DNA of 64,000 nucleotides from assembly GCA_036377595.1 (NCBI GenBank), contig DASUYB010000198.1, forward strand, positions 1 to 64,000, written 5' to 3'. Under the pieces are notes generated by a model that was not told where the DNA came from, did not search any database, and saw only the letters and a list, made by a program, of their open reading frames with translations. Each line of letters starts with the position of its first letter. The stretch's first letter is position 1. This DNA comes from Longimicrobium sp. Its GTDB lineage: Bacteria > Gemmatimonadota > Gemmatimonadetes > Longimicrobiales > Longimicrobiaceae. Shown piece by piece: positions 24,264 to 32,799 of this stretch. A program made the position numbers and the translations under genes.

Positions 24264-24471
24264 GCATTTCGAGCGTGCGCGCGAGATGATCGAGAAGTAC
24301 CGGCCCGACCCTGCCCGGCTCGAGGAAATGCGGAAGAAGACGCTGCTGGCGCTGCTCGTCGCCAACGACATCCATCTCCCGAACGCCGATCAGCTCGACA
24401 GCGTGGCGCTGCGCAAGGTGCTGCACGCGGCGACGAACTTCGATTCTCCTGCGTATCTGAACGGCCGCTGA
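24247..24471 (+). CDS. Small hypothetical protein coupled to upstream membrane protein
   Basis: 74 residues, charged and helical: REHFERAREMIEKYRPDPAR then EEMRKKTLLALLVANDIHLP. ATG at 24247 follows GGAGGTGAGTG at good spacing and overlaps the end of the preceding gene. No domain recognised. A tandem-arm hairpin begins 25 bases after the stop and may terminate this pair. Confidence 0.6.
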   Translation: MGTSREHFERAREMIEKYRPDPARLEEMRKKTLLALLVANDIHLPNADQLDSVALRKVLHAATNFDSPAYLNGR

Positions 24472-24496
24472 TCGCAATGAAGCGGGAATCCAGAAT

Positions 24497-24551
24497 GCGG
24501 AGACGCGGAGGACCGCGATGAGTCCTCCGCGTCTCCGCGTCTCCGCGTGAG
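24497..24551. repeat. Tandem-arm hairpin repeat B (one arm truncated)
   Basis: GCGGAGACGCGGAGGAC (24497-24513) pairs perfectly with 24522-24538. The right arm continues with one extra unit and the conserved end GCGTGAG (to 24551), while the left arm lacks the matching CTCACGC end. Confidence 0.8.
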
Positions 24552-24565
24552 AAATCAGCCGTCGC

Positions 24566-26644
24566 CTACCGCGATGCCGTCAGCTCGTCGACGATGCGGG
24601 TGGCGTGGTAGACGGAGCGCAAAGCGGCCAGGATCCCCGCCGAGTGCACGCTGATGGTGCGGTTCTGCGTCTCGTCGAAGATGAAGTTCCCCGGCAGCGA
24701 CTCCAGGTTGCCGTCGAAGATCAGCCCCACCAGCTCCATCTCGCGGTTCAGCATCGGCGAGCCCGAGTTGCCGCCGATGATGTCGTTGGTGGAGACGAAG
24801 TTGAACGGCGTCGACAGGTCCAGCCCCGCGGCCGGGCGCTCCCACCGCGGCGGCAGGTCGAAGTCGCCCCGCTCGTCGAACCCGGCCGCGCGGTTGTACA
24901 GCCCGTAGAAGGTGGTCTTCCACGGGTGCAGCATCCCGCCGCTCTCGTACCCCTTCACCACCCCGTCGGCCAGGCGCAGGGTGAAGGTGGCGTCGGGCGG
25001 CACGTGGGTGCCGTACACCTCGTAGAACCCGCGCCCCAGCTGCGCGCGCAGCACGTTCTCGTGGGTGACCAGCGCCAGCCACGCCGCCTGCCGCGCGGCC
25101 AGCGCCGGCGCCACCCGCCGCGCCAGCGCGATCACCGGGTCTCTCGACGCCTCGACCGCCGCCGCGCCGCCGGCCAGCATGGCCTTGCGCGCGGTGGTGT
25201 CGGCCAGCGTCCACCCGCTCACGATCTCGTGCGCGGCGGCCTGCGGGGTGCGCCCGGACAGCACCATCTGCAGCAGCGAGTCGTTGGGCACGTTCTGCCG
25301 GGCCAGCGCCAGGAGCGCCGCCAGCTCCACCTCCTGCTCGGCCGGCGAGCGGTCGGTGCGGGCCAGCGCGGCCGAGCGGAAGTTGGCGCCCGACGCTCCG
25401 CCCGCGCGCACCAGCGCGATGGCGTTGCCCAGCGGGCCGTAGCCCAGGTAGCTGTTCCACGCGATCCCCGGCGCCAGCCGCCGCTTCGTCGCCTGGATGG
25501 CGGCGATGGAGTCCCACAGCGTGCCGTAGCGCTGCGCCAGCCGCGGGTCGCGCCTCACCGCCGCGCGGAAGTCGCGCTCCCACGCCACCTTGCGGCCGAA
25601 GAACGCGGGGTCCGCCTCCCCCTCGTAGCGTCCCTGGATGGCCTTGATGCTGTTCATGATGCTGAACAGCTCGTCGCGCAGCTCCAGCCGCCGCGCCTCG
25701 TTCGTCCGGCCCAGCGCCACGATGGCGTCGCGCTGCGCGCGCAGCGTGGCCAGCTGCGCCGTGTGCGACACGTCGCGCAGGTACTCCAGCTGGCTGACGG
25801 TGAGCTGCCGCTGCGTGCTTCCCGGGTTGCCGACCACGAACACCAGGTCGTTCTCCTGCGCCCCGCGCGCGCTCCAGCGCAGGTAGGTGGCCGGGCGCAG
25901 CGGCTGGCCGTTGTCGTCGTACACGCGCCACATCGACATGTCGAGGTTGTAGCGCGGGTAGTTGAAGTTGTCGGGGTCGCCGCCGAAGAAGGCGATCTTC
26001 TGCTCGGGAACGAACACGAGCCGCACGTCGTCGTAGCGCCTGTAGCCGTACCGCGAGTAGCGCCCGCCGTTGTAGAACTCCACCACCTGGTAGCGCATCC
26101 TGCGCGCGCTGTCGGGGCGCTCCAGCTCGCGCCGCGCCGCCGTCTGCCGCGCCACGCGCTCCGCGTCGGTGCCGCCGCCCTCCAGCGCCGCGTTCATCCG
26201 CTCCGTCACGTCCTCGATCGTCGCCAGCTGCTCGACGAACAGGTTGGGGACGCGGCGCTCCTCGGCCTGCGTGGCGGCGTAGAAGCCGTTGGTCAGCAGG
26301 TCCTCGCCGGGCTTCTGCACGCTCTCCAGCGTGGGCACGGCGCAGTGGTGGTTCGAGAGCACCAGCCCCTGCGGCGACACGAACGACGCGCTGCACCAGG
26401 TGGCGAAGCGGAGCGCGGCGCCGCGCACGTTGTCGAGCCACGCCTGCGTGGGCCGGAAGCCGTAGGTGCGCTGCAGGTAGTCCAGCGGCGGGAAGTCGAA
26501 GGTCCACATGCGGCCGGTGTCGAACGGCCGCGCGTGGAAGGTGTCGAACGCCGCCGCGTTGGCCAGCGACGGCGTCTGCGCCGCCGCGGGCGCGCCGGCC
26601 AGGGCCGCGGCCAGCGCGAAGGAAAGGAGGCGCCGGTAGTTCAT
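24566..26644 (-). CDS. S46 family serine peptidase (dipeptidyl-peptidase 7/11 type)
   Basis: 692 residues, close to the ~700 of DPP7/DPP11, periplasmic exopeptidases that release dipeptides. The signal peptide ends APAAAQ. S46 hallmarks are DNVRGAALRF, WCSASFVSPQGLVLSNHHC (catalytic His in NHH, about residue 100), the Asp region DPDNFNYPRYNLDMSMWR, and the nucleophile in NDIIGGNSGSPMLNREME with LVGLIFDGN downstream. The ATG at 26644 opens directly onto the signal sequence; an earlier in-frame ATG would add 14 residues without purpose. It appears to be a single gene. Confidence 0.93.
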   Translation of the reverse strand: MNYRRLLSFALAAALAGAPAAAQTPSLANAAAFDTFHARPFDTGRMWTFDFPPLDYLQRTYGFRPTQAWLDNVRGAALRFATWCSASFVSPQGLVLSNHHCAVPTLESVQKPGEDLLTNGFYAATQAEERRVPNLFVEQLATIEDVTERMNAALEGGGTDAERVARQTAARRELERPDSARRMRYQVVEFYNGGRYSRYGYRRYDDVRLVFVPEQKIAFFGGDPDNFNYPRYNLDMSMWRVYDDNGQPLRPATYLRWSARGAQENDLVFVVGNPGSTQRQLTVSQLEYLRDVSHTAQLATLRAQRDAIVALGRTNEARRLELRDELFSIMNSIKAIQGRYEGEADPAFFGRKVAWERDFRAAVRRDPRLAQRYGTLWDSIAAIQATKRRLAPGIAWNSYLGYGPLGNAIALVRAGGASGANFRSAALARTDRSPAEQEVELAALLALARQNVPNDSLLQMVLSGRTPQAAAHEIVSGWTLADTTARKAMLAGGAAAVEASRDPVIALARRVAPALAARQAAWLALVTHENVLRAQLGRGFYEVYGTHVPPDATFTLRLADGVVKGYESGGMLHPWKTTFYGLYNRAAGFDERGDFDLPPRWERPAAGLDLSTPFNFVSTNDIIGGNSGSPMLNREMELVGLIFDGNLESLPGNFIFDETQNRTISVHSAGILAALRSVYHATRIVDELTASR

Positions 26645-26720
26645 CAGAAGCTCGGCGTAGGAGGGTTTCCGGGCGATCACATCCAAAGCGCTCGGAATGT
26701 ACGCTGCGAACTCCGCGCCG

Positions 26721-27626
26721 TCACGCCGCCGCGCCGCTCGCCAGCCCCGCGGCGGCGAGCGCGTCGCGGACGCGCGCGAGGTCCTTCTCGCGGAGCGGCT
26801 TCACCGGCGGGCGGGGCGCGCCGCCGCGCATCCCCAGCTCGTCGAGCGCGGCCTTGATCCCCGGGTTCCCCAGCTCGGCCACGACGGTGCGGTGCAGCGG
26901 GGCGAGCCGCTCCTGCAGCCGTCCCGCGTCGGCGAAGCGCTCCTCCGCGAAGGCCCGGCCGAGCGCGGCGCAGTCGTGCGGGGCAAGCAGCGCCACGGCC
27001 AGGATCCCGCCCACCGCGCCCGTCTCCAGCGAGCCGTAGAGGACCGCGCCGCTCCCCGCCAGCACCTGCGCGTTCCCCCCGCACGCATCGACCATCGTCG
27101 CCGTCGCCTTCAGGTCGCCGTGCGAGTCCTTGATCCCCACGATGTTGGGATGCCGCGCGAGCTCCCCCACCAGCCCCGCGGGGAGCTCCACCGTGCTGAA
27201 GCGCGGGGGCACCTGGTACAGGATGACGGGGATGGGAGACGCGTCGGCGACCGCCAGGTAGTGGTCGCGCAGCGCGTCGGGCGTCATCGCGGGACGATAG
27301 TACGCGGGCGGCTGCACCAGCACCCCGTCCGCGCCCGCGGCGGCCACCGACTTCGTCACGCGGATGGTGGCGCGGGTGGACTCGGCGCCGGTGCCGGCCA
27401 GCAGCAGGCGCCCGCCGTCCACCACGTCGCGGCTGGCGGCGGTCAGCCGCGCCTTCTCGTCCTCGTCCAGCAGCGGCCCCTCGCCGGTGGAGCCGAACAG
27501 CACCACGCCGGCCAGCGGCGCCTCGAGCCAGCGGCGCAGGTTGGCGCGCATCGACACCACGTCGGCGTCGCCGGTGACGGGGTCGAACGGCGTGGTGGCG
27601 GGCGCGAACACTCCTCGCAGGTCCAT
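26721..27626 (-). CDS. Dihydrodipicolinate synthase/N-acetylneuraminate lyase family protein
   Basis: 301 residues, a (beta/alpha)8 class I aldolase. The pyruvate-binding motif GSTGE is at 45-49, the Tyr of the active-site triad at Y137, and the Schiff-base Lys at K166 in NIVGIKDSHGD. The family includes DapA (lysine and diaminopimelate synthesis) and several sugar-acid or hydroxyproline aldolases. The extended C-terminus (VKPLREKDLARVRDALAAAGL) and lack of dap neighbours leave the exact reaction open. The start at 27626 opens directly onto the first strand. Confidence 0.85.
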   Translation of the reverse strand: MDLRGVFAPATTPFDPVTGDADVVSMRANLRRWLEAPLAGVVLFGSTGEGPLLDEDEKARLTAASRDVVDGGRLLLAGTGAESTRATIRVTKSVAAAGADGVLVQPPAYYRPAMTPDALRDHYLAVADASPIPVILYQVPPRFSTVELPAGLVGELARHPNIVGIKDSHGDLKATATMVDACGGNAQVLAGSGAVLYGSLETGAVGGILAVALLAPHDCAALGRAFAEERFADAGRLQERLAPLHRTVVAELGNPGIKAALDELGMRGGAPRPPVKPLREKDLARVRDALAAAGLASGAAA

Positions 27627-27741
27627 CGGCACGCTCGGGGTGATTGGAAACGACTGGATGATCGAGGGCGAATCTACCCCCATCTCCCGGCGCGGGATAG
27701 CGGGCACCCCGCCGTTCGATGGAATCCGGACAACAGCAATT

Positions 27742-27813
27742 CTCACGCAGAGTCAGCAGGGTCAGCAGAGAGAACAGCTGCGTTCTCTGCTGACCCTGCT
27801 GACTCTGCGTGAG
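27742..27813. repeat. Tandem-arm hairpin repeat D
   Basis: Left arm 27742-27775 (CTCACGCAGAGTCAGCAGGG...) pairs with right arm 27782-27813 (ending TGACTCTGCGTGAG); the unit is GTCAGCAG and only a two-base insertion breaks the match. A T-rich stretch (GATTCTTCTT) follows. It lies between the kinase and the DapA-like gene. Confidence 0.85.
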
Positions 27814-27848
27814 GTCGATTCTTCTTGCGGACTGTCGGGTCTCGGAGC

Positions 27849-28706
27849 CTACGCCGCCGCGGGAAGGGCGGACTCGGTGTGCAGCGGGAGGGTGACGATG
27901 AAGGTGGTGCCGCGGCCCACCGCCGAGTCCACGTCGAGCCGGCCGTTGTGGCCTTCGACGATGTCGCGGCAGATGGCCAGCCCCAGCCCCATCCCCTTGC
28001 CCTTGGTGGATACGAACGGCTGGAAGATGCGCTGCAGGTTCTCGGGCGCGATCCCCGGGCCGTTGTCGGCCACCCGCACCTCGGCGTCGGCGCCGCGCCG
28101 CGCCACGGAGATGGCCACGCGCGGCGTCTGCTCCTGCCCCTCCATGGCCTCGCGCGCGTTCCTCACCAGGTTCTCGAACACCTGCCGCAGGTAGTAGGCG
28201 TCGCCGTTGACCGTGGCCTCGCCCAGGTCGCGCGCGTCGACGGTCAGCCCCGTCTCGGCCGACTCGCGCGCCTCGACCTCGGCCACCTGCCGCACCAGGT
28301 CGTCCAGCCGCACCGGGCGCCGGTTGAGCGTGCGCCGCGCGCCGCTGGCGTAGACGGAGAGCTCCTCCAGCATCGCCACCAGCCGCTCGCTCTCGCCCAC
28401 GATGGCCTCGCACACCTCGCGGCGCTGCGACGCCTCGCTGACGATCCTCTCGTCCTGCAGGATGTCGGCGTGCAGGACGATGGTCTGCAGCGGGTTCTTG
28501 ATCTGGTGCATGATGCGCGCGGTGGCCGTACCGATGGCCGCCAGCTTCTCTTCCTCGGCGCGGCGGCGGTCGCTGCGGCGCAGGATGGTGACGATGACGG
28601 CCGTGGCGAACACGGTCACGCTCACCACCACCAGCACCACCACGATGAAGAGCGCCTTCGACGACAGCCCCGCGACGGGCGCCGCCTGCGCGGCTGACAG
28701 GAGCAT
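27849..28706 (-). CDS. Membrane-anchored sensor histidine kinase
   Basis: 285 residues. One long hydrophobic span (about 18-43) anchors a short kinase with no recognised sensor domain. The H-box is IMHQIKNPLQT with phospho-acceptor His67. The N-box is QVFENLVRNAREAM, the G1 box DNGPGIAPEN, and the F/G2 boxes IFQPFVSTKGKGMGLGLAI. NtrB-like kinases with HxxKNPLQ belong here. No response regulator is adjacent, so it is an orphan kinase that must act on a partner elsewhere. It ends 36 bases from a tandem-arm hairpin. Confidence 0.9.
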   Translation of the reverse strand: MLLSAAQAAPVAGLSSKALFIVVVLVVVSVTVFATAVIVTILRRSDRRRAEEEKLAAIGTATARIMHQIKNPLQTIVLHADILQDERIVSEASQRREVCEAIVGESERLVAMLEELSVYASGARRTLNRRPVRLDDLVRQVAEVEARESAETGLTVDARDLGEATVNGDAYYLRQVFENLVRNAREAMEGQEQTPRVAISVARRGADAEVRVADNGPGIAPENLQRIFQPFVSTKGKGMGLGLAICRDIVEGHNGRLDVDSAVGRGTTFIVTLPLHTESALPAAA

Positions 28707-28773
28707 GAAGGGAGGAGTGACGAAGAAGAATCGGGAGAAGACGGGCCGCCGGGCGGGGAGGCGGCGGCCGGGA

Positions 28774-29130
28774 TCAGTCGTCGCCGCCGTGGTCCTCGGT
28801 GCGCGAGACGGAGAAGGCGATCACCTCGCCCGCCTCGTCGCCGTCGGGGACCACCGTTTCCACGATGATGCGGCGCACCACGTGCCGCGGGTCGTCCAGG
28901 CTGACCTCGAAGTCCAGCCCCAGCTCGGGCGCGGCCACGTGGGTGCGCACGCGGCGGCCGGGCTCCTGCGCCGGCGGCTCGGGGTTGCGCACCAGCGTCT
29001 TGGTGGACTGGCGCCCCGAGTCCAGTCCGCGCGTGACCTTCATCTGCCTGAACCAGTCCGGCTGGTACCCCACCACGTACGTGCGGCCGCGCTGGTCCTC
29101 TCCCCGCCCTTCCCGGTTATGGCGTGCCAT
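28774..29130 (-). CDS. Small soluble protein of unknown function
   Basis: 118 residues. The N-terminus is charged (RHNREGRGEDQRGRTYVVGY) and includes PDWFRQMKVTRGL. The C-terminal half, LGLDFEVSLDDPRHVVRRII then EVIAFSVSRTEDHGGDD, reads as a small beta-rich domain. No signal peptide. ATG follows GGAGGAGACCC. It is upstream of the sensor kinase on the same strand, 67 bases apart, so the two may be co-transcribed. Family not recognised. Confidence 0.6.
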   Translation of the reverse strand: MARHNREGRGEDQRGRTYVVGYQPDWFRQMKVTRGLDSGRQSTKTLVRNPEPPAQEPGRRVRTHVAAPELGLDFEVSLDDPRHVVRRIIVETVVPDGDEAGEVIAFSVSRTEDHGGDD

Positions 29131-29479
29131 GGGTCTCCTCCGGCTCGCTCCAGGGTGCCCGTACGGCGGCGACGATTTTCCGAAATGTCCTGCATGCGGT
29201 CCCCTTCTGTCAAGGAACGTTCCGCCCCGCCTCCACGCGACACGAGCGCCCGCGCAGGCCGCGCAAGCGCATGGGAATTCTGCGCTTTTGCCGCGCCGCC
29301 GCCGACGCGCGGCCCCGCGCCGGGTGGCTCGCGGCGTCCCAGCGCTGTCTCAGCGTGGGGCACCCGCGGGCCGGATCGGGGCAGAAAGGCCAATTTTGTC
29401 CACACCGACCGCCATCGTGGCAGTCATCGGGAGATCGAGTCGCCGCGCTCCCCCGCGCCGTCGTCCGCGGCGGCGAGAT
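29131..29479. other. Gene-free interval
   Basis: About 350 bases upstream of the small protein gene and downstream of the RDD-SpoIIM gene. No gene, strong hairpin or repeat family member was recognised; it should contain the promoter of the 29130-28774 gene. Confidence 0.5.
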
Positions 29480-31300
29480 CTACCGCTGCGCCGCGGCCTC
29501 GGCGGCCTTGCGCGACCGCTCGTCGCGCCCGGCGAAGGCCAGGTACAAGACCATCATCGCCGCGAAGAGCGCGGCCAGGGAGAGCTTGACCTCGCGCGGC
29601 AGGGTGGAGGGGGAGACGAAGCCCTCGATCAGCCCCGCGAACACCAGCATCACCGCGGTGCCGCCGATCAGCGACACGGCCTCGCGGCCGCGCACCACCA
29701 GCGCCTCGCGCCGCGTCACCCGCCCGGGGAGGATGAAGCCCGAGCCCAGCCACAGCCCCGCGCCGCCGGCGATGCAGATCGCCGTGAGCTCGATGATGCC
29801 GTGCGGGAGCACGAACTCCCACAGGTGCATGCTGGCGCCGTAGTTGGCGAACACGCCCGCCGCCGCGCCCAGCGAGATGCCGTTGAAGATGAGCACCAGC
29901 ACCGTTCCCAGCCCGGCCAGGATCCCCCCGGCGAAGGCCAGGAAGGTGACCTGCACGTTGTTGGACATGATGCGGCTGGACATGAAGGCGTTGCCGCCGA
30001 AGTCCTCGCTGTCCACGTACCCCTTCCCCTGCGCCTGGCGCATCTCGGCCTGCTCGGCGCGCGCCATCATCTGCGGCGGCAGCAGGTCGCGGCCGCGCGC
30101 GGGCTCCTGCCGCACGGCCGCGAAGGTGAGCAGGGCGGGGAGGTAGAAGAGCGCCGCCGCCAGGGCGATGGGGCGCCAGCGCCTGCGCACCAGCGCGGGG
30201 AAGCCGCCCATGATCCAGGCGCGGAAGCCGGAGAAGCCGCGCCTGGGCGCGCGGTAGAGCAGGTTGTGCCCGGCGCCCACCGCGCGCTCGAGCATGAAGA
30301 GCAGCTCCGGCGAGCCGCCGTAGGTGCGCGCGCGGGCCAGGTCCGCCGCCACCTCGCGGTACATTCCCGCGAAGCGCGAGACGCGCGCCTCGCCCATGGC
30401 GGCCAGCCCGCGGCCGCGCGCCTCGTGCAGCATGCGCGCGTACTCGTCCCAGCCGGGGCGCTGGCGGCGGAAGAGCCCGGTGGCCTGCGCCGACCCCGCC
30501 CGTCCGCCCGCGCCCGCCGCGCGCCGCCGCACGCCCTCTTCCTCTAGCGTCAGCCCGAGGTACGCGTCCACCGCCATCTGGCCCATCCGCGGGTCCGGGC
30601 CCAGCCGCGGCGCCAGCCTCTCCATCAGCGTCCCCGCCAGCTGAGAGCGGACGGCGTAGTCCAGCCCGTGGCGGCGCTGCGCGTACATCTCCAGCGCGGC
30701 GAACTCCGCGTCGGTCAGCCGGGGCTGGCCCACCGACGCGGGCGAGGCGGGCGCCTGCTCCTCGGGAATCCCCTGCCCGGTGCGGTCGCGGACGACGACG
30801 GTGCCCGCGGCGATGTCGCCCAGGCGCTTGGTGCGCGAGTGCAGCATCATCGACAGCCCCGCCACGCCGCAGCTGCCGGCGGGCTGCAGGTCGATGATGC
30901 GGATAAGGTTGCGCACGGCCGCGGCGCGGAAGCTCACCGGGTAGCCGCCGTCCTGCACCACGCGGATGCGCATCAGCTTCTTCCCCGGCGTCTGCCCGTC
31001 GCGGAAGCCCTCGTAGAACACGTAGTAGCCCCAGAAACCCATGAACATCACCAGGGCCATCAGGGCGAACAGGGTCATGAACCCGGAGTGGACCCCCAGC
31101 CCCGCCACCCCCACGATCCCCAGCGCGACCATGCCGAACATCAGCACCATCATCACCAGGAACAGGATCAGCCCATCCAGGAGCATGGCGGTGAAGCGCG
31201 AGCCCATGTCGGCCAGCTGGTAGCCGACGGAGACGTGCTCGGGCGTCTCGATGTCCACCTGGCGGTCGTCCAGCGAGTACGCCGCAGCGGGTTGGGCCAT
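29480..31300 (-). CDS. RDD domain-SpoIIM fusion membrane protein
   Basis: 606 residues. Residues about 20-175 are an RDD domain: GSRFTAMLLDGLILFLVMM opens it, and YEGFRDGQTPGKKLMRIRVV carries the family R/D/P-GK-L pattern. Residues about 175-380 form a charged soluble linker. From about 385 a SpoIIM-like (stage II sporulation M) membrane domain follows, with FMSSRIMSNNVQVTFLAFAGG, ISLGAAAGVFANYG and FVLPHGIIELTAICIAGGAG. RDD and SpoIIM proteins are more often separate neighbours with MoxR and DUF58; here they are one chain and those partners are absent. Role probably in envelope homeostasis (inferred). ATG is followed by a soluble 35-residue lead. Confidence 0.88.
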   Translation of the reverse strand: MAQPAAAYSLDDRQVDIETPEHVSVGYQLADMGSRFTAMLLDGLILFLVMMVLMFGMVALGIVGVAGLGVHSGFMTLFALMALVMFMGFWGYYVFYEGFRDGQTPGKKLMRIRVVQDGGYPVSFRAAAVRNLIRIIDLQPAGSCGVAGLSMMLHSRTKRLGDIAAGTVVVRDRTGQGIPEEQAPASPASVGQPRLTDAEFAALEMYAQRRHGLDYAVRSQLAGTLMERLAPRLGPDPRMGQMAVDAYLGLTLEEEGVRRRAAGAGGRAGSAQATGLFRRQRPGWDEYARMLHEARGRGLAAMGEARVSRFAGMYREVAADLARARTYGGSPELLFMLERAVGAGHNLLYRAPRRGFSGFRAWIMGGFPALVRRRWRPIALAAALFYLPALLTFAAVRQEPARGRDLLPPQMMARAEQAEMRQAQGKGYVDSEDFGGNAFMSSRIMSNNVQVTFLAFAGGILAGLGTVLVLIFNGISLGAAAGVFANYGASMHLWEFVLPHGIIELTAICIAGGAGLWLGSGFILPGRVTRREALVVRGREAVSLIGGTAVMLVFAGLIEGFVSPSTLPREVKLSLAALFAAMMVLYLAFAGRDERSRKAAEAAAQR

Positions 31301-31419
31301 GGGTGACTTCGGGGGATGAAGGGTCGGGCGGGAAGGGAAGTGCGTCGGTGCGTGAGTGCGGAAGTGCGCCCGTCATCCACGGGGCCGGCGTGGCGACGCG
31401 GATCGCGCGACGGAAAAAT

Positions 31420-32697
31420 CTAATCGCGCCGCGCGACCCCTGCGAGTGCCCGCACCGCCGCGCGGACCGCGAATCCCGCGGCGAGCACCGCCATCCCCAC
31501 CAGCGCCGTCCGCACGTCGAGCGACGCGGCCAGGAGCGCGCACGCGGCCAGGCCGACGGCGGGGACGGCGTCGGGATAGAGCTTCCGCGCGCGCGGCATG
31601 CGCAGCGCGGCCAGGTTCGCCAGCGCGTAGTAGAGGAGGATGGCGAAGCTCGCGGCGGGGGCGATCGCCCGGAGCGTCCCGAACGCCGCCGCCAGCGCCG
31701 CGCCCGCGCCGACGAGGACGACGGCCCGCACCGGTGCCCCGCTCCGCGCGTCCACCGCCGCCAGCGCGCCGGGGAGGTCGCCGCGGCGCGCCATGGCGAA
31801 GACCATCCGGCTCAGCCCGAGCAGCTGGGAGAGGAGGACGCCCAGCATCGCCGCCAAGGCGCCGGCGGAGACGGCCGTCTCCAGCGCGGGGATCCCCATC
31901 GCCCGCGCGGCCTCGGCGAGCGGGGCGTCGGTGCGCGCCAGCACCTCCGCGCCCACCGAGCCCACCGCCGCGAAGGTGACGAGGAGATAGAGGACGGAGA
32001 CGCCCGCCACCGTCGCCAGGATCGCGCGGGGGATGGTGTGACGGGGATCGCGCACCTCCTCGCCCAGCGTGGCCACGCGCGCGTAGCCGGTGTAGGCGAA
32101 GAAGAGGAGCGCGGCCGCGCGCAGCACCCCGCCGGGTCCCGTCGTCGCGAACGGATGGAGGTTCGCCGCGTCGAACCTCGCCGCCCCCGCGGCCGCGAAC
32201 GCCAGCAGCACCCCCGTCGCCGCGGCGACGATCAGCAGGTTGGCCGCGCTCGACTTGCGGATCCCCAGGGCGTTGACCGCGGTGAAGACGGCGATGGCGG
32301 CCAGTGCGACGGCTCGTCCCGGCACCCCCGGCGCGATCCGCTCCAGGTACGCGGCGATGGCGAGGCCCACCGTGCCCGCGGCGGCCGTCTTGCTGGCCAG
32401 GAACATCCATCCCGCCGCGAACCCGGCCCACGGGTGCAGCACGCGGTAGCCGTATTCGTACGTCCCCCCCGCCTGCGGATACGACGCCGCCAGCTCGGCC
32501 GAGCTGAGCGCGTTGGCCGTCGCCGCCACGCCCGCCAGCGGCAAGGCGACGAGCACCGCCGGCCCCGCCACCCCCGCGGCGATCCCCGTCACCGCGAAGA
32601 TCCCCGCGCCGACGATGGCCCCGAACCCGATCCCCACCGCGTCGCCGAAGCCCAGCTCGCGCCGCAGCCCCGGCTTGTCCCCCTCGCCCGCCGCCAT
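31420..32697 (-). CDS. APC family amino acid permease
   Basis: 425 residues with about twelve hydrophobic segments. TM1 carries the signature GFGDAVGIGFGAIVGAGIFA with the unwound G-rich motif that binds the substrate amine. SSAELAASYPQAGGTYEYGY is the conserved loop after TM2, and ALLFFAYTGYARVATLGEEV is the TM6 motif with RDPRHTIPRAI after it. Imports amino acids by proton symport; specificity is unknown. ATG at 32697 is chosen because TM1 starts about 20 residues later. It is divergent from the metallo-hydrolase gene with about 100 bases between. Confidence 0.9.
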   Translation of the reverse strand: MAAGEGDKPGLRRELGFGDAVGIGFGAIVGAGIFAVTGIAAGVAGPAVLVALPLAGVAATANALSSAELAASYPQAGGTYEYGYRVLHPWAGFAAGWMFLASKTAAAGTVGLAIAAYLERIAPGVPGRAVALAAIAVFTAVNALGIRKSSAANLLIVAAATGVLLAFAAAGAARFDAANLHPFATTGPGGVLRAAALLFFAYTGYARVATLGEEVRDPRHTIPRAILATVAGVSVLYLLVTFAAVGSVGAEVLARTDAPLAEAARAMGIPALETAVSAGALAAMLGVLLSQLLGLSRMVFAMARRGDLPGALAAVDARSGAPVRAVVLVGAGAALAAAFGTLRAIAPAASFAILLYYALANLAALRMPRARKLYPDAVPAVGLAACALLAASLDVRTALVGMAVLAAGFAVRAAVRALAGVARRD

Positions 32698-32799
32698 AGA
32701 ATACCCGCTCCGTGCACGCGTCCGCGCCCAATCTCGCGCCGCCGCTCGCGGCGCCACAACCAGCGTCCCGCGGGGATGCCGCACTCGGCACTCTATCCA

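Noticed and set aside
27724-27830. Open frames reading through tandem-arm hairpins (peptides such as SHAESAGSAERTAAF)
   Set aside because: These are translations of the palindromic repeat itself; both strands give similar low-complexity peptides and no ribosome site is present.
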